From assembly GCA_020431945.1 (NCBI GenBank), contig JAGQHH010000016.1, forward strand, positions 1-32,037: a DNA stretch of 32,037 nt, read 5' to 3'. The notes beneath the pieces were generated by a model. That model saw only the letters and a list, made by a program, of their open reading frames with translations, ran no database searches and was not told the DNA's origin. Each line of letters begins with the position of its first letter. Positions within the stretch are counted from its first letter, which is position 1. Below are positions 1 to 8,240 of this stretch, piece after piece. The position numbers and the translations under genes are program-made. This DNA is from Cyanobacteria bacterium HKST-UBA02 (GTDB lineage Bacteria; Cyanobacteriota; Vampirovibrionia; Obscuribacterales; Obscuribacteraceae).

Positions 1-1111
1 CAGCAGAAGCGGCCAGAAGAAAATTGCTTTCCCAGTACATCGAAAAGATCGCCGGGGCGACGAAATTGACGAAGATGCCTCCAAGGGCGCCACCGGTGGC
101 GATGCTCAGATAGAAGAGAGGCAATCGCCGGGGAGCCGGGCGGCTCATGATAATCTCGCCATGAAGGATCATGCAGGTGACGAACAAGAGAGCCAGGGTT
201 GTAGTCACCGGGATGATAAAGTCCTCGACGAAAAACTGCCTGCTTATGAATGGTTCGGCTATCGCGAGAAAAGCGAATAGATAGGCGAAGGGGATTCGCC
301 TGTAGGCCCCGGGACGGCTGAAAAGAATGATGAAGGACAGGAGATAGACGCCCAGGGGCATTATCCACAGGAGTGGTACCGGCGAGACATCCTGAGTGAT
401 GTGAGTGGTGAAGGACACCAGAGTCGCCGAGCCCAGGGCGGAAAGTCCGCACCACCAGGCGATAAGCGGGGCCGATACAGGTGCTTCCTTTTCCTCGGGC
501 TCGGCAGTGGATTCTTCGCTTCTGAAAATCACCGACGAAAGATAGAGAAGCAGGATAGCGAGGAGGTAATAGATCCAGGTCCAGATCTGACAGGTCATGG
601 AGACGGTGAGGTGGCGTTCGATCAGGAATGGGAACGCGAAAAGCGCCAGGACCGAGCCCAGGTTCGAGACGCTATAGAGCGGATAAGGATCACCATGGCC
701 GGCTTTGCGATACCATGACTGGAGCATGACACTGATGCTCGAGAGAACCACGAAAGGAAGACCGGTATGTACGAGCAGAAGACCGAGAAGCTCCGGGGAA
801 GGATTTTGAAAGTCATGACAGACGAAGACACTTCGGTCGGGCAAACCGGCAGAGATGACTGATACCGCAACCAGTGCTCCCCAGATCAGGGACTGTTTAC
901 TGGAAGGCAGGGAGCTGATTGCGTAAGCGATGAGATAGCCGCCTAGAAGAGCGATCTGGAAAAACATCAGGCAGGTGCTCCAGACTCCGGAGGTTCCACC
1001 GAAACCGGGGGTGAGGAGCTTGCCGGTGAGAGGCTCCAGGATGAAGAGAAGGAAAGCCCCGACTAGAACAGACAGGACGAATAGAATTCTGGATATGAGC
1101 TTGCCGGACAT
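1..1111 (-). CDS. Membrane domain of a fused spermidine-synthase-family protein (partial, runs off left edge)
   Basis: I read this frame by hand: it is open for 370 codons from the ATG to the window edge. The N-terminus is hydrophobic and contains FLLFILEPLTGKLLTPGFGG, then SGVWSTCLMFFQIALLGGYL, and later PYPLYSVSNLGSVLALF. These are hallmark stretches of the multi-pass domain that precedes the spermidine-synthase-like methyltransferase domain in 'fused MFS/spermidine synthase' proteins. The catalytic half would lie beyond the left edge and is not visible. An in-frame stop (the stop of the upstream gene) lies four codons before the ATG, so the start is fixed. It begins 9 bases after the nuclease-helicase and is probably co-transcribed with it. 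Family assignment is fairly sure; the substrate is unknown, and the polyamine role is not established for these membrane fusions. Confidence 0.8.
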   Translation of the reverse strand, partial: MSGKLISRILFVLSVLVGAFLLFILEPLTGKLLTPGFGGTSGVWSTCLMFFQIALLGGYLIAYAISSLPSSKQSLIWGALVAVSVISAGLPDRSVFVCHDFQNPSPELLGLLLVHTGLPFVVLSSISVMLQSWYRKAGHGDPYPLYSVSNLGSVLALFAFPFLIERHLTVSMTCQIWTWIYYLLAILLLYLSSVIFRSEESTAEPEEKEAPVSAPLIAWWCGLSALGSATLVSFTTHITQDVSPVPLLWIMPLGVYLLSFIILFSRPGAYRRIPFAYLFAFLAIAEPFISRQFFVEDFIIPVTTTLALLFVTCMILHGEIIMSRPAPRRLPLFYLSIATGGALGGIFVNFVAPAIFSMYWESNFLLAASA

Positions 1112-1120
1112 CCTGCAAGA

Positions 1121-4100
1121 TTACACTATCTGGCTTTCCTGTATGATCCGGCAATAGAGATTGAGGAGCTCCATCTGCTCTATCCGTCTGCAACGAGCCC
1201 GGGCAAGACCCGGTGAGCCGACGACGATGGCGAGGAGCTGGGCTCTCGAGATGGCGACATTGAGACGATTCTTGCTGAAGATAAACTCCATTCCCCGGGG
1301 CGCGTCCTCCACCGAGCTGGCGCACATGGAAACAATTACCACCGGGGCTTCCTGTCCCTGGAATTTGTCCACAGTGCCGATTCGGAAACCTGGAAAGCGC
1401 TTTGACAGCCGGCGCACCTGCATATTGAACGGGGCGACGATGAGGATATCCTCCCTGCTCAGGGGCGCCTCTCCCTGTTCGGTTCGAAGAGTGAGAGTCA
1501 AGAGGTCCTTCAGTATAAGCCCGATAGCATCTGTCTCCTCGGGGCTGTCCTGGGAATTGCCTTCATGCTCCACCGGGTAATAGACGATTCCACTGGCTCC
1601 ATTTACAAGCTCCCGGGAAGAGGTGCAGGGGTGAGGGCGCAGTCTGTCCTGATAGACCGCACCGGAGATGAAGGAGCAGACCGGGGGACTCATTCTTCTG
1701 GTGATGCCCAGAAAGATCCCGAAGTCGTCCGGGATGACATCCTGGTCGCCGAGCAGGAAATCCAGGGATGAAAGACCGCTTCGACCGGGATGTGTTCCTC
1801 TGACAGGCTGAGCGAGCTGCATCTGGTCGCCGATGAGAATGATATTTTCGGTGGCCGGTGCCATGGCCACGACATTGGCCAGGGATACCTGACCGGCTTC
1901 ATCGATGAATAAATAGTCGACTATTCCCTGACAGCTTGAAAAGAGCCAGGCGGTGCCGCCGATTAGATTGAATTGCGATGGCGAGAGCTGATCCGGTTTG
2001 ACAGGCTCCACCCGATTGCTTTGCACAGCGAAGTCCTCGAGATTGGACTGTACTTTGGCGGCTCTGAGGTCGATGTCACCGGCAGCATCGGCGACCTCGT
2101 CCATGAGACGGGCTATGGCCCTGTGGCTGTTGGAAGTGATTCCGACTCTCTTGCCCCGGGAGATGAGGGCGATGATCGCCCGGGCGGCAGTGTATGTCTT
2201 GCCACTGCCGGGGGGACCCTGGATGCAGAGAGTAGTTCTGTCCATTCGATTGACGATATCGATCACCTGGGGCGTAAGATCAGAGGTGCTCTCCAGCTGA
2301 TTGATGAGGGCTCCACCGTTCCAGTCCCTGATCCGGGGCGGGCTGTTGCTGAGCAGGTCTTGTAGGGCCGGTGGCAGGGCCTGACCGTCGAAATAATCCG
2401 AAGCCGTTGCGAAGATCGAATCGGCCAGGACACTGGCATCGACATAATCATTGAGGATCAAATTGAGATGCTCGGGAGGCGCCGGTCGATATGCCCGGCG
2501 TTTGAGAGTGACCAAGCCGTCGGCGATACTGTCGACCAGTATCGTCTCCTTGAGATTGTCAGCAAAGAAGCAACTGTCTCCAGCATCTATTTTGGTGTCT
2601 TGATCGGGATCATAGCTGTACTGGTAGAGGATGGATTGTTTTTTCCTTATGGGAACACCGCAGGCGGTGAGACCGGCAAGACATGATGCGTCTTCGAAAA
2701 GCTCGCTCTCCGTCATGGCGTGCCGGTCGTAGCGAGCCCAGAAGACAGGTTTGGCCTCGCGCCAGTGAAACTCCACCAGGTGAGCCAGGAGCTCGGCTAT
2801 CTTCTTGGCCTCGGGCTCGCCCGGGAGCTCTGCCAGCATCGCGGAAGCCAGGTCGGCGGCATAGCGGCGTCTGTCCGCTCCGCTTCCTTCCGGTGCTTTC
2901 TTAGCCGCGGACCGGGTCGGCTCGATCTGTTCGGAATTCTGCAGACCGCGCAAAAACTCGACCAGCTGCCAGGTGGAGTCGCAGTCGTCCTTGTTGTAAT
3001 CCCGTATATCCCTGAGGATAGAAGATGTCTGCCAGTCCGGGCCGTCCCCGTTATCGAGCCAGCGCTTGTAATAGATCACCGAGTCCATGGCGGTGGATAC
3101 TTCTTTGCCGGAGCGATCAGGGCGGTAGAGCCGCTCGATATATTTGATCGAGTAGCTCGGCTGCCCGACACGCATGGACTGACGCACTATGGGAAGGAGG
3201 TCGACGAAAACCTCATTGCGCAGGAGATCGTCGAGCTCCTGCTCCCGGGTGCCGTACCGGCCCATGAGCTTTCTCAGGGACGTTTTCTCGTAGGCGGCGT
3301 AGTGATAGACATGCATGGAAGGGTCTTTTTCGAAACGTGCATAGACCCAGTCGATGAATTGCTCGAATGCGGCTCGTTCTTGCTTTTGATCGTGAGCCCA
3401 CCAGTCATGGAAGTCCGGACCTCTGCCATTGACAGTGGTGGCGCCGAAAAGATACTCGAGACCGCCTTCGACCAGGGGATAACCTTCCATGTCGAAGTAT
3501 ACATCGAGCCCGGAAGGGGCTGGCAGAGCTGCCAGCCCCTTCCCGTTCTCGGGAGAGAGCACTTCATAGGCGGGTCGGGAAAGATTTTTGGATTCGATCT
3601 GCAGTCGGGCTTGCTGCTTCAGAGCATCGAAGGTGCTGTCGCGCATGCCCGGTGGTGCCTGATTCTGCCAGGAAGCCAGGGCAGTCATGGTATCTATGTC
3701 GGCCTCCCGGAGTCTGTCTATCTGGCTTCTTCTTATACCGGCTACCTGGCAGAGATGATCGAGATTGGCGATCATTTTGTCGGCCTCGGTCTGCCAGTGA
3801 CCGAACTCTTCGTGACCGGTGAATCCAGGCGGCGAATCCGGATCGAAATCGTCGTCCTGGAATTGCAGGAAGTCGCTCCGGACCTGTCTGTATTGATAGA
3901 GATAATCTTGTAGCCTCAGGGATCTGGTCTCGCCGTTGCCCAGGACGACATAAATATGATCCGGGAGGGCTCCCTGCAAATGGGAGAGCATATCTGCGTA
4001 GCAGGCTAGCTGAATGAGATGGTAGGGCTTGGCGTGAAGAGCGAGCTTGGTGTCCCAGGGCTCGTAGAGATATTCACCTGGAGTCGAGGGCTTCTCCTTG

Positions 4101-4456
4101 CGGATCAGGAAATCGGCATAGCCCTGGAAACGGTCGTCTCTGAGAGCTGCCTGATAGATGATCTCGGCACCTTCTTCTATGGCCTCTTGTGTAACTTCGA
4201 ATTTTTCATCGAAGTTGGCTCCGGAGATTTCGACCACAGATCGGTCGCTGGCTCTGAGCTGGGCGAGAAATTGCTTCTCGTGCTCGATGCCGCGCTCCTG
4301 CAGGAGTCTGTCCGTATCGGAGTCCTGGTCTCGAATGAGCCCGTCCGGGCGCTCCAGGTAAAGACGGTCCATGAAGCTCACGAACTCGGATTCGAGGAAC
4401 CGGCAGAGGTCTGACGGCGAGAATATGATTCTGGAATCTCTGTCCTGGCGGTACAT
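1121..4456 (-). CDS. TM0106-type RecB-like nuclease / RNase H-like exonuclease / SF1 helicase
   Basis: The protein has 1111 aa. Three enzymatic parts are visible. The first is a RecB-type PD-(D/E)XK nuclease at about residues 1-200, with GYADF (112-116) and the D-x-K motif WDTKLA (134-139). The second is a DEDD/RNase_H_2-like exonuclease at about 317-505, with FDMEG (321-325), HYAAYE (385-390) and YNKDDC (487-492). The third is an SF1 helicase at about 720-1111, with Walker A GPPGSGKT (747-754), the DEAG box (852-855), GDQMQL (876-881), TVDKFQGQE (1028-1036) and RLNVAISRAQ (1064-1073). This matches the TM0106 family fused to a Dna2/UPF1-like helicase. All key motifs look intact. I chose the ATG 8 bases after the preceding small gene; an upstream in-frame start would overlap that gene. 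A likely role is processing of DNA or RNA ends in repair or defence; the biological role is not established. Confidence 0.9.
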   Translation of the reverse strand: MYRQDRDSRIIFSPSDLCRFLESEFVSFMDRLYLERPDGLIRDQDSDTDRLLQERGIEHEKQFLAQLRASDRSVVEISGANFDEKFEVTQEAIEEGAEIIYQAALRDDRFQGYADFLIRKEKPSTPGEYLYEPWDTKLALHAKPYHLIQLACYADMLSHLQGALPDHIYVVLGNGETRSLRLQDYLYQYRQVRSDFLQFQDDDFDPDSPPGFTGHEEFGHWQTEADKMIANLDHLCQVAGIRRSQIDRLREADIDTMTALASWQNQAPPGMRDSTFDALKQQARLQIESKNLSRPAYEVLSPENGKGLAALPAPSGLDVYFDMEGYPLVEGGLEYLFGATTVNGRGPDFHDWWAHDQKQERAAFEQFIDWVYARFEKDPSMHVYHYAAYEKTSLRKLMGRYGTREQELDDLLRNEVFVDLLPIVRQSMRVGQPSYSIKYIERLYRPDRSGKEVSTAMDSVIYYKRWLDNGDGPDWQTSSILRDIRDYNKDDCDSTWQLVEFLRGLQNSEQIEPTRSAAKKAPEGSGADRRRYAADLASAMLAELPGEPEAKKIAELLAHLVEFHWREAKPVFWARYDRHAMTESELFEDASCLAGLTACGVPIRKKQSILYQYSYDPDQDTKIDAGDSCFFADNLKETILVDSIADGLVTLKRRAYRPAPPEHLNLILNDYVDASVLADSIFATASDYFDGQALPPALQDLLSNSPPRIRDWNGGALINQLESTSDLTPQVIDIVNRMDRTTLCIQGPPGSGKTYTAARAIIALISRGKRVGITSNSHRAIARLMDEVADAAGDIDLRAAKVQSNLEDFAVQSNRVEPVKPDQLSPSQFNLIGGTAWLFSSCQGIVDYLFIDEAGQVSLANVVAMAPATENIILIGDQMQLAQPVRGTHPGRSGLSSLDFLLGDQDVIPDDFGIFLGITRRMSPPVCSFISGAVYQDRLRPHPCTSSRELVNGASGIVYYPVEHEGNSQDSPEETDAIGLILKDLLTLTLRTEQGEAPLSREDILIVAPFNMQVRRLSKRFPGFRIGTVDKFQGQEAPVVIVSMCASSVEDAPRGMEFIFSKNRLNVAISRAQLLAIVVGSPGLARARCRRIEQMELLNLYCRIIQESQIV

Positions 4457-4464
4457 GGTCTCAA

Positions 4465-4665
4465 TTAGCTCACTTTCTGGATCTGCTCCCGCACCGTGTC
4501 GAGGACCGAGCTGATGCGGCGGGCTTGTTTGGCCCATTTGACCGCCTGGCGGCGCATACCGAGGTCGTGGGCGATGCGGGTGCGCTCGAACTCGGCCAGG
4601 CGGCGGCTGAGTGCGAACTCGAGGGCTTCTTCGATGGTACGGAGTTGTTCGTCGGTGAAGTGCAT
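4465..4665 (-). CDS. Small helical protein of unknown function, 66 aa
   Basis: A short charged protein, MHFTDEQLRTIEEALEFALS at its N-terminus, which should be almost entirely alpha-helical. The segment RIAHDLGMRRQAVKWAKQAR has the spacing of a helix-turn-helix, so DNA binding is possible but unproven. The chosen ATG is preceded by GGGAG with 7 bases of spacing. An in-frame ATG 16 codons upstream (METQVETQ..., starting at 4713) has no comparable ribosome site but cannot be excluded. The gene ends 8 bases before the nuclease-helicase and heads that operon. I do not recognise a family. It could be a small accessory or regulatory subunit of the nuclease-helicase, or an antitoxin-like protein with no visible toxin. 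Confidence 0.7.
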   Translation of the reverse strand: MHFTDEQLRTIEEALEFALSRRLAEFERTRIAHDLGMRRQAVKWAKQARRISSVLDTVREQIQKVS

Positions 4666-4733
4666 GGTTTTTCTCCCTTTGGACGCGGATTGCGTTTCAA
4701 CTTGTGTTTCCATGCTTCGAGAATATGATCCGT

Positions 4734-4754
4734 CACTGCAACATATATGCAGTG
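4734..4754. promoter_or_regulatory. Inverted repeat in the divergent control region (operator candidate)
   Basis: Seven-base arms CACTGCA and TGCAGTG are separated by 7 bases (ACATATA). The site lies just upstream of the small-protein / nuclease-helicase operon on the minus strand. It has the size and symmetry of a site for a dimeric regulator. No bound protein is known; the adjacent WYL regulator is one candidate. Confidence 0.45.
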
Positions 4755-4764
4755 CCCTGAAGGA

Positions 4765-4777
4765 AAGATTAAATCTT
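4765..4777. promoter_or_regulatory. Short palindrome in the divergent control region
   Basis: Perfect six-base arms AAGATT and AATCTT surround one central A. It is AT-rich and sits midway between the divergent genes. It may be a weak operator or part of a promoter; chance occurrence is possible at this size. Confidence 0.25.
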
Positions 4778-4792
4778 GTCCGGGGCGATTCC

Positions 4793-4824
4793 GGTAGTCC
4801 TGTGTGACCTGTAGTCTAGACTAC
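4793..4824. promoter_or_regulatory. Perfect 14-bp palindrome plus upstream half-site: candidate WYL-regulator operator
   Basis: GTAGTCTAGACTAC (4811-4824) is a perfect 14-bp palindrome. An additional copy of the half-site GTAGTC occurs 17 bp upstream of it (4794-4799, within GGTAGTC). The array ends 29 bases before the WYL regulator start, where an autoregulatory operator is expected. WYL regulators such as BrxR and CapW are known to bind palindromes beside the genes they control; assignment to this regulator is inference. Confidence 0.5.
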
Positions 4825-4853
4825 CGTATCGGCTGTCTTTTCGGAGTACCTCA

Positions 4854-5831
4854 ATGTCACGTCTAGAGCGGTTGATTGCCATGGAAGAAGAGATTCGCCG
4901 GGGCCGCTATCCCAACGTCGATACCTTCTGCCAGATGTTCGAAGTGCAACCCCGCACGGTCTACGCCGATATCCGTGAGCTCAAGGAGAGACTCGGGCTT
5001 GACATCGAATTCGATCGGTTCAAGAACGGCTATTACAATAAGGACGAGAAGAAGCAACTGCCTCAGTTCGAGCTCTCGGACGGGGAAGTATTCGCCCTCA
5101 CTGTCGGTAAAGAGATGCTCTCCCAGTACACCGGCACTTCCTTCGAGCCGATCTTGAAAGCCGCTCTCGAGAAGATTCAAGAGCGCCTCCCGGACCGGGT
5201 CAAGGTCGATCTCGAAGACGTCAGAGGCATGATCCGATTCAGCGCCGGCTCGGTCATTCATGTGAGCCGCAAACTCATGCTCGACCTCTACAGGGCCTGC
5301 GAAAATCATGTCAGTGTCGATCTCGAGTATTTCACCGCCAGCCGGGGCGAGATCACCAGCCGTCGAATCGATCCCTACAGGCTCCTGGAGAACCGGGGTA
5401 CCTGGTATGTAGTGGCCTACTGCCACTGGCGCAAGGGGGTCCGGGTTCTGGCTCTGCATCGTATAAAGAAGTACGAAATCAGCGAAGAGACTTTCGAGCC
5501 CACCAGGCAGGCAGAAGTGGAAGAGATGCTCAAAGCGACTGTGTTTCTGGAGCACAGCGAGAAAGAGCACCGGGTATCGATCACTTTCAACCCCGACGCG
5601 GCTCGCTATATAAGAGAACGCAACTGGCATTCTTCCCAGGAGCTGGTGGAACACGAAGACGGTAGCTGTACCCTCTCTTTCACCACCACCAGCCTGGATG
5701 AGACCAAGCGCTGGGTGCTCACCTATGGCTCCCAGGCGGTGGTCCTCAAACCGGAAGAGCTGGTGGCAATGATCAAAGAAGATCTGAAAAAAGCTCTCGG
5801 TCGCTATCAGGAAACAGCAAACAGGTCCTGA
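4854..5831 (+). CDS. WYL-domain transcriptional regulator
   Basis: A 325-aa protein with the standard layout: N-terminal winged helix-turn-helix (residues 1-60, VQPRTVYADIRELKERLG as the recognition region), a WYL domain at about 140-210 and a WCX-type C-terminal domain at about 235-315. The name-giving W-Y-L is W-Y-V here (184-186, GTWYVVAY), with conserved R and H residues following (LALHRIKKY). GGAG lies 7 bases before the ATG. WYL proteins are ligand-sensing repressors or activators often tied to DNA-damage response or phage defence, and the domain is thought to sense nucleic acid or nucleotides. The stop is one base before the first ATPase start, so regulator and ATPases are co-transcribed. 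It faces the nuclease-helicase operon across a 140-188 bp palindrome-rich spacer. Confidence 0.9.
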   Translation: MSRLERLIAMEEEIRRGRYPNVDTFCQMFEVQPRTVYADIRELKERLGLDIEFDRFKNGYYNKDEKKQLPQFELSDGEVFALTVGKEMLSQYTGTSFEPILKAALEKIQERLPDRVKVDLEDVRGMIRFSAGSVIHVSRKLMLDLYRACENHVSVDLEYFTASRGEITSRRIDPYRLLENRGTWYVVAYCHWRKGVRVLALHRIKKYEISEETFEPTRQAEVEEMLKATVFLEHSEKEHRVSITFNPDAARYIRERNWHSSQELVEHEDGSCTLSFTTTSLDETKRWVLTYGSQAVVLKPEELVAMIKEDLKKALGRYQETANRS

Positions 5832-5832
5832 T

Positions 5833-7035
5833 ATGCAAATCTCCGAACTCGAGATCCAGGGTTATCGCTCGATCCGGGAGCTTCGCATTCCTCTTGCCCC
5901 GGTGACGGTGCTTGTCGGTGCCAATGGTTGTGGCAAGAGCAATATCTATCAATCCCTGAGGCTTCTGGCAGCAGCTTCCGATGGAACCCTGGCTTCCTCG
6001 ATAGCAGCGGAAGGAGGAATGCCTTCGATTATCTGGGCTGGTGAGAGAAGAAAAGACGAGGAGAAAAGAGTAAGGCTCAAAGCCTGCTTCGAGGACTATG
6101 ACTATTGTCTCGAGTTCGGATTCATTCCTCTGAGCGACAGACCGGCGGCTGGTGGCGGTCCGGGTCTGGAGGTCTTTCGTGGCGATCCGGACGTGAAGAG
6201 CGAGACCATGAGCTATCTTTCCGGCAAAAAGCCGGTTCCGGTTCTTGAGCGTCGGCGCGGGTCTATTAGAGCCAGAAACATTGATGGGCGAATGGTGGAG
6301 TATCCTCTTTCAGTAGCACATTGCCAGTCGGTTCTGGCTGAGCTCAGGGAGCCGCACAAATTTCCGGAGCTGTCGGTTCTCCGCAGCGTCATGTCATCCT
6401 GGAGGTTCTATCACAAGTTTCGCACCGATTCTCTTTCGCAGATCAGAAAGCCCCAGGTCGGCACACTCACACAAGTATTGAGCCATGACGGTGGCGATCT
6501 GGTTTCGGCACTGGCCACGATACTGGCTACAGGCGACAAAGAGGGGCTTGAAGAGTCGATCAAGACAGCATTTCCCGGAGCGAGACTGATTATCGACTCA
6601 GGCGATTCGGAACTGACATTTTGCCTGGAGACTCCTGGTTTGAGACGACCACTCGAGGCCCGGGAACTATCAGATGGAACTCTCCAGTATCTCTGTTTGC
6701 TTGCCGCCTTACTCTCTCCCAAGGCGGCACCCCTGGTCGTTCTGAACGAGCCTGAAACGAGCATTCATCCTGATCTCATTAACCCCCTCGCGGAGTTGAT
6801 CAGTCATGCTTCCAACGATTCGCAGGTGATCGTCACTACTCACAATCTCGACCTCGCGGCGGGCTTGAAAAAACGATGCGACCTACAGCCTGTTCAACTG
6901 GAAAAGATAGACGGAGCTACGAGAATTCAAGGACAGAAGCTCGACGCTGACCTTGACAGCGTTGAAGTTCCGGAAATCGAATTGACGGAAAGGAAGAGAA
7001 GACCGTTCAGACCGGGAGCCGGACAGGCTGATTGA
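5833..7035 (+). CDS. SMC/RecF-like AAA ATPase (COG4637 type), copy 1
   Basis: A 400-aa protein with an ABC/SMC-type ATPase fold on one chain: FxIxGYRS-like start (ISELEIQGYRSI), Walker A GANGCGKSN (29-37), signature ELSDGT (278-283), Walker B LVVLNEPE (301-308), D-loop SIHPDL (310-315) and H-switch TTHN (335-338). The Asp-to-Asn in the Walker B (NEPE) is shared with the next gene, and I believe it is common in this family. There is no TOPRIM nuclease domain, so this is not an OLD nuclease. Residues 50-270 form an insertion with conserved stretches EGGMPSI and WRFYHKFRTD. The protein presumably dimerises on ATP; its partner may be the adjacent copy. The C-terminal 30 residues are charged and absent from copy 2. 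The target is unknown. Confidence 0.85.
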   Translation: MQISELEIQGYRSIRELRIPLAPVTVLVGANGCGKSNIYQSLRLLAAASDGTLASSIAAEGGMPSIIWAGERRKDEEKRVRLKACFEDYDYCLEFGFIPLSDRPAAGGGPGLEVFRGDPDVKSETMSYLSGKKPVPVLERRRGSIRARNIDGRMVEYPLSVAHCQSVLAELREPHKFPELSVLRSVMSSWRFYHKFRTDSLSQIRKPQVGTLTQVLSHDGGDLVSALATILATGDKEGLEESIKTAFPGARLIIDSGDSELTFCLETPGLRRPLEARELSDGTLQYLCLLAALLSPKAAPLVVLNEPETSIHPDLINPLAELISHASNDSQVIVTTHNLDLAAGLKKRCDLQPVQLEKIDGATRIQGQKLDADLDSVEVPEIELTERKRRPFRPGAGQAD

Positions 7036-7043
7036 GGTAGAGT

Positions 7044-8183
7044 TTGGCATTAACTGACTTCGTAATCAGAAACTACCGATCGGCCAGGAACGTCTGGCTG
7101 AAGCTCGATCGGATGAATGTGATAGTCGGCCCCAACGGATGCGGCAAGAGCAATCTTTATAGAGCCGTATACCTGATGGCTGCCACGGCACGGGGGACTC
7201 TGGCGCGAGAAATAGCCGAAGAAGGAGGAATGCCGTCGATCCTGTGGTCGGGGGACTCTGGCGGATACGAGCGGGGAGACCGGTTTCAGCTCTCTATAAT
7301 CACCGACAATCTACAATACGATATTCACTGCGGCTTCATTCCTGCAGAACTGCGATCGATGGATACGATGTTCGGGAACGATCCGGAGATAAAACTGGAG
7401 CGCGTTCAGCTCATCAAAGGCAAGTCACGATCTGAAATTCTCAGGAGAGGGCGCAACGAGGTCAAAGTCAGGACCGCCGACGGGAAGCTCTCTGATTACA
7501 CCCTGGCTGTGCCGGGCAATGAGTCGGTCCTTGCCAATCTTCGCGATCCGCACTCCTATCCTCATCTCTCCCGGCTGCGAACCGAGCTTCTCGGCTGGCG
7601 GTTCTATCACCAGTTCCGTACCGATCAGGAATCTCCCTTACGAAAGGTCCAGCCGGCTGTATTTACAGAGCTCATGAATCATGACGGGAGCGATTTCGTC
7701 TGTGCCCTGGGCACCATTATGGAAGCTGGCGATGGCGACGGTCTCAATCAGGCCATCGATGAGGCATTCCCTGGATGCCGGATTTTTTTCGAGGAAACCC
7801 GGCGAGGTCTGAAGCTTTCTTTTCGAACGCCGGGTATCAATCGATCATTCGATGCTTCCGAGATTTCGGACGGCACTCTCCACTATTTCTGTCTCCTGGC
7901 GGCTCTTCACAGTCTAAAACCACCACCGGTCCTGGCGATCAACGAACCGGAAACGAGCATTCATCCCGATCTTTTCGAGCCTCTGGCCAAACTACTCTGC
8001 CGGGCTTCTCTGGATTCTCAGATATGGGTCACTACCCATTCCAGTGATCTTGCCGATTTCATCCTCGAGTACAGTGGCTGTGAGCCCATCGAGCTGGAGA
8101 AGGTAAAGGGGGAGACCAGGCTGGTTGGGCGCGGGCTGGGCGGCTACAAGGAAAAGTTTGATTTCGATGAAGAAGAGGAGTGA
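7044..8183 (+). CDS. SMC/RecF-like AAA ATPase (COG4637 type), copy 2
   Basis: A 379-aa paralogue of the preceding gene, alignable end to end: Walker A GPNGCGKSN, EGGMPSILWSG, WRFYHQFRTD, signature EISDGTLHYFCLLAAL, Walker B NEPETSIHPDL and VTTHSSDLA. The start is TTG, supported by GAGG six bases upstream; no ATG fits the conserved N-terminus. The gap to copy 1 is 8 bases. Both copies keep every ATPase motif, which argues for two functional subunits (perhaps a heterodimer) rather than a decaying duplicate. The C-terminus is acidic (FDFDEEEE), whereas copy 1 ends basic. The function is unknown; context with a WYL regulator and a nearby nuclease-helicase suggests DNA repair or defence (inference). 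Confidence 0.85.
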   Translation: MALTDFVIRNYRSARNVWLKLDRMNVIVGPNGCGKSNLYRAVYLMAATARGTLAREIAEEGGMPSILWSGDSGGYERGDRFQLSIITDNLQYDIHCGFIPAELRSMDTMFGNDPEIKLERVQLIKGKSRSEILRRGRNEVKVRTADGKLSDYTLAVPGNESVLANLRDPHSYPHLSRLRTELLGWRFYHQFRTDQESPLRKVQPAVFTELMNHDGSDFVCALGTIMEAGDGDGLNQAIDEAFPGCRIFFEETRRGLKLSFRTPGINRSFDASEISDGTLHYFCLLAALHSLKPPPVLAINEPETSIHPDLFEPLAKLLCRASLDSQIWVTTHSSDLADFILEYSGCEPIELEKVKGETRLVGRGLGGYKEKFDFDEEEE

Positions 8184-8240
8184 AATGCCGGACGGTTCAT
8201 TTGTTATCATTTTTCAAGATAATTCCAGGAAACAGCAAAA

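Noticed and set aside
2720..3913. A 397-codon open frame on the plus strand
   Set aside because: It is fully antisense to the nuclease-helicase, whose motifs are clear; the translation shows no domain and is a codon-bias shadow.
5833..8183. The twin ATPases as OLD-family nucleases or a Gabija-type system
   Set aside because: Neither has a TOPRIM domain and there is no UvrD-like helicase partner in the operon.
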